Below are positions 38,989 through 41,736 of a stretch of 41,736 nt of DNA, one piece after another. The notes below the pieces were generated by a model. That model ran no database searches and was not told the origin of the DNA. It saw nothing but the letters and a program-made list of their open reading frames with translations. The DNA is from a virus. The stretch's first letter is position 1; each line of letters begins with the position of its first letter. The position numbers were made by a program, and so were the translations under genes. The stretch spans positions 1 through 41,736 of the IMG/VR virus record IMGVR_UViG_3300022937_002035. The stretch is one strand, 5' to 3'.

Positions 38989-39746
38989 TGAATGATGATT
39001 TGTTTGAGGGCGTTGCTCTTGAGACTCCACAAAATGTTGATACTAGTGTAAAGGATGAGATTGTGACAGAAGGACCAAGCCCTACTGATGTAGAGTGGAA
39101 TGACTATGTTTTAGGGTTGTTTGACGAGAAGGAACTGTACGATGGGCGACCATTGTGTGCAGGATTAAGGAGAGTGGCAGAACTTCTGCTAGGAAGGATT
39201 GTCAGTAGTAGACCAACTCAAGTATTTCCCCCCGCAGAGGGGGATTCTATTGGTAGAGCTACTGTTATCTGGGAAGTAGTGTTTGAAGATGGTAGTGTAT
39301 TTAGTGATGTGGCTGATTGCTGGGAAGGCAACACAGACGACACATTTTGCGTGTTTAACACCGCTACAGCAGCAACGAGGGCTGAAGGGCGTGCTTTAAG
39401 AAAGGCTCTTAGACTCAAGACTGTGGCCGCTGAAGAGATGACCAAGAAGAATACTGCTAGTATTGTACGTAGTATTAGCCAAACTAAAGCTATGGCGAAT
39501 ACAGATGGTGAGTACGATGACTCATCAAGAATGACTGATCCACAAGCTAGATTTATTGATGGTAAGTGTAAACAGTTAAATATAGATGTGGAAGCATTTT
39601 TTAAGGAGGTACTCGATACGAATGTAAAGCGTAAAGTAACGAAGAGTCAGGCCAGCGATGCTATTAAGTTGTTGGGCGGTGATTATCAAAAAGACAAAAG
39701 TCTAATTACTAATTTCATGGGTTACAAGTCCGATTGGAGAGACTAA
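38988..39746 (+). CDS. Rad52/Sak-like single-strand annealing protein candidate
   Basis: 252 residues. The core has RATVIWEVVFEDGSVFSDVA (beta hairpin), CWEGNTDDTFCVFNTATAA and TRAEGRALRKALRLKTVAAE. The 'ETRAxGRALR' helix-like segment is common to Rad52, Erf and related phage annealing proteins. The C-terminal third (DPQARFIDGKCKQLN, then VKRKVTKSQASDAIKLL) looks like a separate small DNA-binding domain. It could anneal ssDNA next to the UvsX system. The family call is uncertain. Confidence 0.45.
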   Translation: MNDDLFEGVALETPQNVDTSVKDEIVTEGPSPTDVEWNDYVLGLFDEKELYDGRPLCAGLRRVAELLLGRIVSSRPTQVFPPAEGDSIGRATVIWEVVFEDGSVFSDVADCWEGNTDDTFCVFNTATAATRAEGRALRKALRLKTVAAEEMTKKNTASIVRSISQTKAMANTDGEYDDSSRMTDPQARFIDGKCKQLNIDVEAFFKEVLDTNVKRKVTKSQASDAIKLLGGDYQKDKSLITNFMGYKSDWRD

Positions 39747-39749
39747 ATA

Positions 39750-40082
39750 ATGAAAGTAAACTACCAAACTAAAAATGGTCGTCTTAGCGTTGAGCTTGAG
39801 GGCGACTCTCAAAAAGAGATTTTCGAGCAAATTTCGCGTTTCCAAGAGGTATTTGAGGAAACTGCGTGCGGTAAATGTGGCTCTGAGAATATCCGCTTCG
39901 TTGTTAGAAATGTAGATGATAATCTATATTACGAGCTTCGTTGTGGAGATTGTGGAGCAAGGTTGTCCTTTGGTTCTCACAAGAAGGGGGGTGGATTGTT
40001 TCCGAAACGTAAAGATGGTGACAATTGGTTGCCCGACCGTGGTTGGGTAAAATGGAATCCCAAAACTGAAAAGAACGAATAA
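39750..40082 (+). CDS. Zinc-ribbon protein
   Basis: 110 residues. After VEVELEG-like N-terminal strands (SVELEGDSQKEIFEQISRFQ), a zinc ribbon has CGKCGSENIRFVVRN and CGDCGARLSFG, i.e. CxxC pairs about 23 residues apart. The C-terminus is basic (HKKGGGLFPKRKDGD). The function is unknown; probably binds nucleic acid or a replication protein. Last gene on the + strand before the terminator. Confidence 0.7.
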   Translation: MKVNYQTKNGRLSVELEGDSQKEIFEQISRFQEVFEETACGKCGSENIRFVVRNVDDNLYYELRCGDCGARLSFGSHKKGGGLFPKRKDGDNWLPDRGWVKWNPKTEKNE

Positions 40083-40093
40083 AGGAGATCTAA

Positions 40094-40177
40094 ATGAAGA
40101 AGGGTAGGCCGAAACCTACCCTTTTTCTTTTTACTTTACAAGGATCTGCTCCTTATAGGTACTCTAGAGTGAAATAA
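40094..40177 (+). CDS. Mini-ORF spanning the terminator (27 aa)
   Basis: ATG 40094 with a perfect AAAGGAG six bases upstream. It reads MKKGRPKPTLFLF... and ends at TAA 40175. Its first codons are the terminator stem itself, so it may be chance, or a leader coupled to termination. GRPKP resembles an AT-hook core. Weak support. Confidence 0.2.
   Translation: MKKGRPKPTLFLFTLQGSAPYRYSRVK
40101..40132 (+). terminator. Intrinsic terminator at end of + strand gene block
   Basis: Stem AGGGTAGG (40101-40108), loop CCGAAA, stem CCTACCCT (40115-40122), T-run TTTTTCTTTTT. An 8-bp stem with a GC-rich base and long U-tract, right after the zinc-ribbon gene and before the convergent - strand genes. Confidence 0.9.
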
Positions 40178-40902
40178 AGTCCGAAATCTGTTTTGCTCCC
40201 AATACTGTTTGGCGATGCACTCAAAGCAACATACCAGTCGTGACGATTAGCACGACAAGATTCACCAGATTGAGAAATGTAATTAAAGTGTGTGCCATCA
40301 CCAGTTGCCAGAGGGTCATCTGACGATGTATTTAAACCACTGGGTCCGGGTCCGGGTGTCATCACGTAATCTGCCATAGCAAACCCGTCAGTAAACTGTG
40401 TCCACTGGTGATCGTCTGCAACACCTCTAAATTTGAGTGGCCCGTTGTTTGCACCAAAATCTACACCAATAACTGGATGCGGGTGTCTAATTTCGTAAAC
40501 TTGAGTTACAACACCGCTCGCGTGGTTATCAATGCTCTGACGGTCAAAAATTCTTAATTTGCAGTTCTGGACACGTACTGCGTCCGCATTTTCAAACCTA
40601 ATATTCAGTGGTGCAGCAATATTTGGAATACCAGAAACTACACTGGATGATGCCTCGCCCTGAATATAGGCAGTTGTGTCAGTCGAATACTTTAAATTAG
40701 AACATTTGATGCCAGAAGTGGTGCCATTTGCATCAGTAACATACGTAGAATCCTGATACTGGCTAACTGGGACAGAAATACCAAAACCTCCACCAAAGAA
40801 CCCTAGACCCGATCCAGCGTCACTATTGATAAGGTCTGGCTGATTTCCAGTGCCCTCTGTATAGATATTTTCGTTATTTGCGTGAAATGTTATTGTCGCC
40901 AT
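40153..40902 (-). CDS. Virion-like structural protein (249 aa)
   Basis: Gly/Ser/Asn/Thr-rich beta protein without a membrane segment, in a style typical of phage tail or decoration proteins. It starts MATITFHANNENIYTEGTGN, contains GSGLGFFGGGFGISVPVSQY and IFDRQSIDNHASGVVTQVYE, and ends with aromatic strands (FGLYFTLEYL). GGAG precedes the ATG at 40902. It is opposite in strand to the genes on the left, starting a structural block. A neck/tail or fibre-related role is likely but not specific. Confidence 0.6.
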   Translation of the reverse strand: MATITFHANNENIYTEGTGNQPDLINSDAGSGLGFFGGGFGISVPVSQYQDSTYVTDANGTTSGIKCSNLKYSTDTTAYIQGEASSSVVSGIPNIAAPLNIRFENADAVRVQNCKLRIFDRQSIDNHASGVVTQVYEIRHPHPVIGVDFGANNGPLKFRGVADDHQWTQFTDGFAMADYVMTPGPGPSGLNTSSDDPLATGDGTHFNYISQSGESCRANRHDWYVALSASPNSIGSKTDFGLYFTLEYL

Positions 40903-40934
40903 AGTTTTAATCTCCTTGTAAAGATTTACAATGT

Positions 40935-40940
40935 ATTATA
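40935..40940 (-). promoter_or_regulatory. Candidate -10 for the - strand structural gene
   Basis: On the - strand this reads TATAAT, about 32 bp ahead of the ATG at 40902. The hexamer 17 bp upstream is TTACTC, not a TTG, so it does not belong to the + strand promoter family. May reflect a different (late) promoter type. Confidence 0.3.
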
Positions 40941-40954
40941 CACATAAAATTGGT

Positions 40955-41736
40955 TTAGAGTAAGTTTATATTTTCAATTGAAATATACTGCTCGTTGGCT
41001 TCTGTCGCATTTTGAATATTGCCCCACGGGACGGCATCGGAACCGCAAGCAAACCAAGTCATAGATATATCATTATGAAAATGGAAGAAAATGTCATATG
41101 AGCCATCGTCAGACTTGAGCAAATCAGGAATGACATATTGGACGGTCGCAGTATCCTCAATAAACGCCAGTGGTTCTGTCGCATTACTGAACCCAGTAGA
41201 AATGTGTTTTGGTCCGGGTTCGTTGGCAGCGATCCTGTTTATTTCCTCACCATTTCTTTTTATAAGGAATGGTTTGTCATCATATTGAATACTATTTTGT
41301 AGTCCGGCACAAACAAAATATCCATTGAAACCTTCGCCAGCACCAACAATAGGAGATATTATAAAACTAGGATTAAAGCTACCAATTAGATCTCCACTAG
41401 ATGCTGTTTTGTTGACCGGAATACCAGATCCAAATCTTTCCACGCTTAATGCCGCGACAGAACCCTCATCGCCTGTTGCTGTAACTCTCAAAATGATATC
41501 ATTTTCAAATATGCCAACTGCGTCGCCGGAGGAAAACCCTGTGCCATAATTGGTCACAATTAATGATGATGCGTAGTCCCAAGCTGGCTGACCTTCAGCC
41601 TCTTCTTCTGCAACCATTTGGACACTATTAACGGGAGGTATATTAGCAATAGGAATACCTAGTGTTTTTGCGTAGTACCTATAGGGCAATAATTTACCAT
41701 TTCTTTTTGTGTCTACCAACCAATATTCTTCACCCA
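40955..41736 (-). CDS. Virion-like structural protein, C-terminal part (5' end outside window)
   Basis: The frame is open to the right edge: codons before the ORF start read GEEYWLVDTKRNGK, so the true start is beyond 41736. At least 259 residues are visible. Gly/Asn/Ser-rich with beta-strand text such as SSLIVTNYGTGFSSGDAVGI and LRVTATGDEGSVAALSVERF, which resembles the repeat-like beta domains of phage tail or baseplate proteins. No enzyme motif. It ends 53 bp before the next - strand gene start, in the same operon direction. Confidence 0.55.
   Translation of the reverse strand, partial: GEEYWLVDTKRNGKLLPYRYYAKTLGIPIANIPPVNSVQMVAEEEAEGQPAWDYASSLIVTNYGTGFSSGDAVGIFENDIILRVTATGDEGSVAALSVERFGSGIPVNKTASSGDLIGSFNPSFIISPIVGAGEGFNGYFVCAGLQNSIQYDDKPFLIKRNGEEINRIAANEPGPKHISTGFSNATEPLAFIEDTATVQYVIPDLLKSDDGSYDIFFHFHNDISMTWFACGSDAVPWGNIQNATEANEQYISIENINLL

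Noticed and set aside
1-41736. tRNA genes, CRISPR arrays, insertion sequences, attachment sites
   Set aside because: Read by eye, no cloverleaf with a GTTCRA arm, no regular repeat-spacer pattern, no transposase or integrase ORF. A covariance-model scan would be needed to exclude tRNAs fully.

Overview
The window looks like part of a large, AT-rich, tailed double-stranded DNA phage genome. The genes are tightly packed, nearly all on the + strand, and mostly joined by ATGA/TAATG-type or longer overlaps. I see no ribosomal RNA, tRNA, integrase, transposase or CRISPR array. The replication and recombination genes resemble the T4-like set: NrdB, MazG-like, PhoH, UvsX, a UvsY-like protein, a DnaB/gp41-type helicase, a DnaG-type primase, dNMP kinase and SSB. 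The polymerase, however, is a bacterial Pol III alpha (family C) type. The host is unknown. A Tat-exported DUF1501 protein, a family best known from Planctomycetes and related bacteria, is the only host hint.

Layout. 1-5.9 kb holds nucleotide metabolism (NrdB C-terminus, MazG), PhoH, small unknown proteins, UvsX, a PD-(D/E)XK nuclease and a UvsY-like gene. 5.9-11.7 kb holds the helicase, a GMP reductase, a GNAT acetyltransferase, the primase (with a candidate overlapping gene inside it), dNMP kinase and a RecB/Cas4-like nuclease. 11.7-14.2 kb holds a small Tat-signal-like ORF, DUF1501 and a modular phage protein. 14.2-17.1 kb is a first glycan island: a methyltransferase, a two-domain glycosyltransferase and a cytidylyltransferase that has lost its N-terminus. 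17.1-22.0 kb is the polymerase locus. DnaE is split into two ORFs, and between them lie a DnaQ-like exonuclease, an endonuclease VII-like HNH protein and a small membrane protein that appears to start at AUU; ssb follows with its own promoter. 22.0-38.2 kb is a second, long glycan cassette of about 20 genes: glycosyltransferases, sugar-nucleotide enzymes, methyltransferase-fold proteins and a cupin. 38.2-40.1 kb holds a homing-type nuclease, a Rad52/Sak-like candidate and a zinc ribbon, closed by a strong terminator. From there to the end, two virion-like proteins are encoded on the - strand.

How it works together. The helicase, primase, split polymerase, exonuclease and SSB would form a largely self-sufficient replisome. 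NrdB, MazG, dNMP kinase and GMP reductase would shape the nucleotide pool. UvsX, the UvsY-like protein, the nucleases and the Rad52-like candidate would handle recombination. The glycan genes probably decorate virion or host-surface structures. Six sites share one promoter architecture, TTG at -35, exactly 17 bp, then TATAAT, usually followed by A. They sit at points that would re-initiate transcription along the + strand, including directly ahead of the primase, dnaE and ssb.
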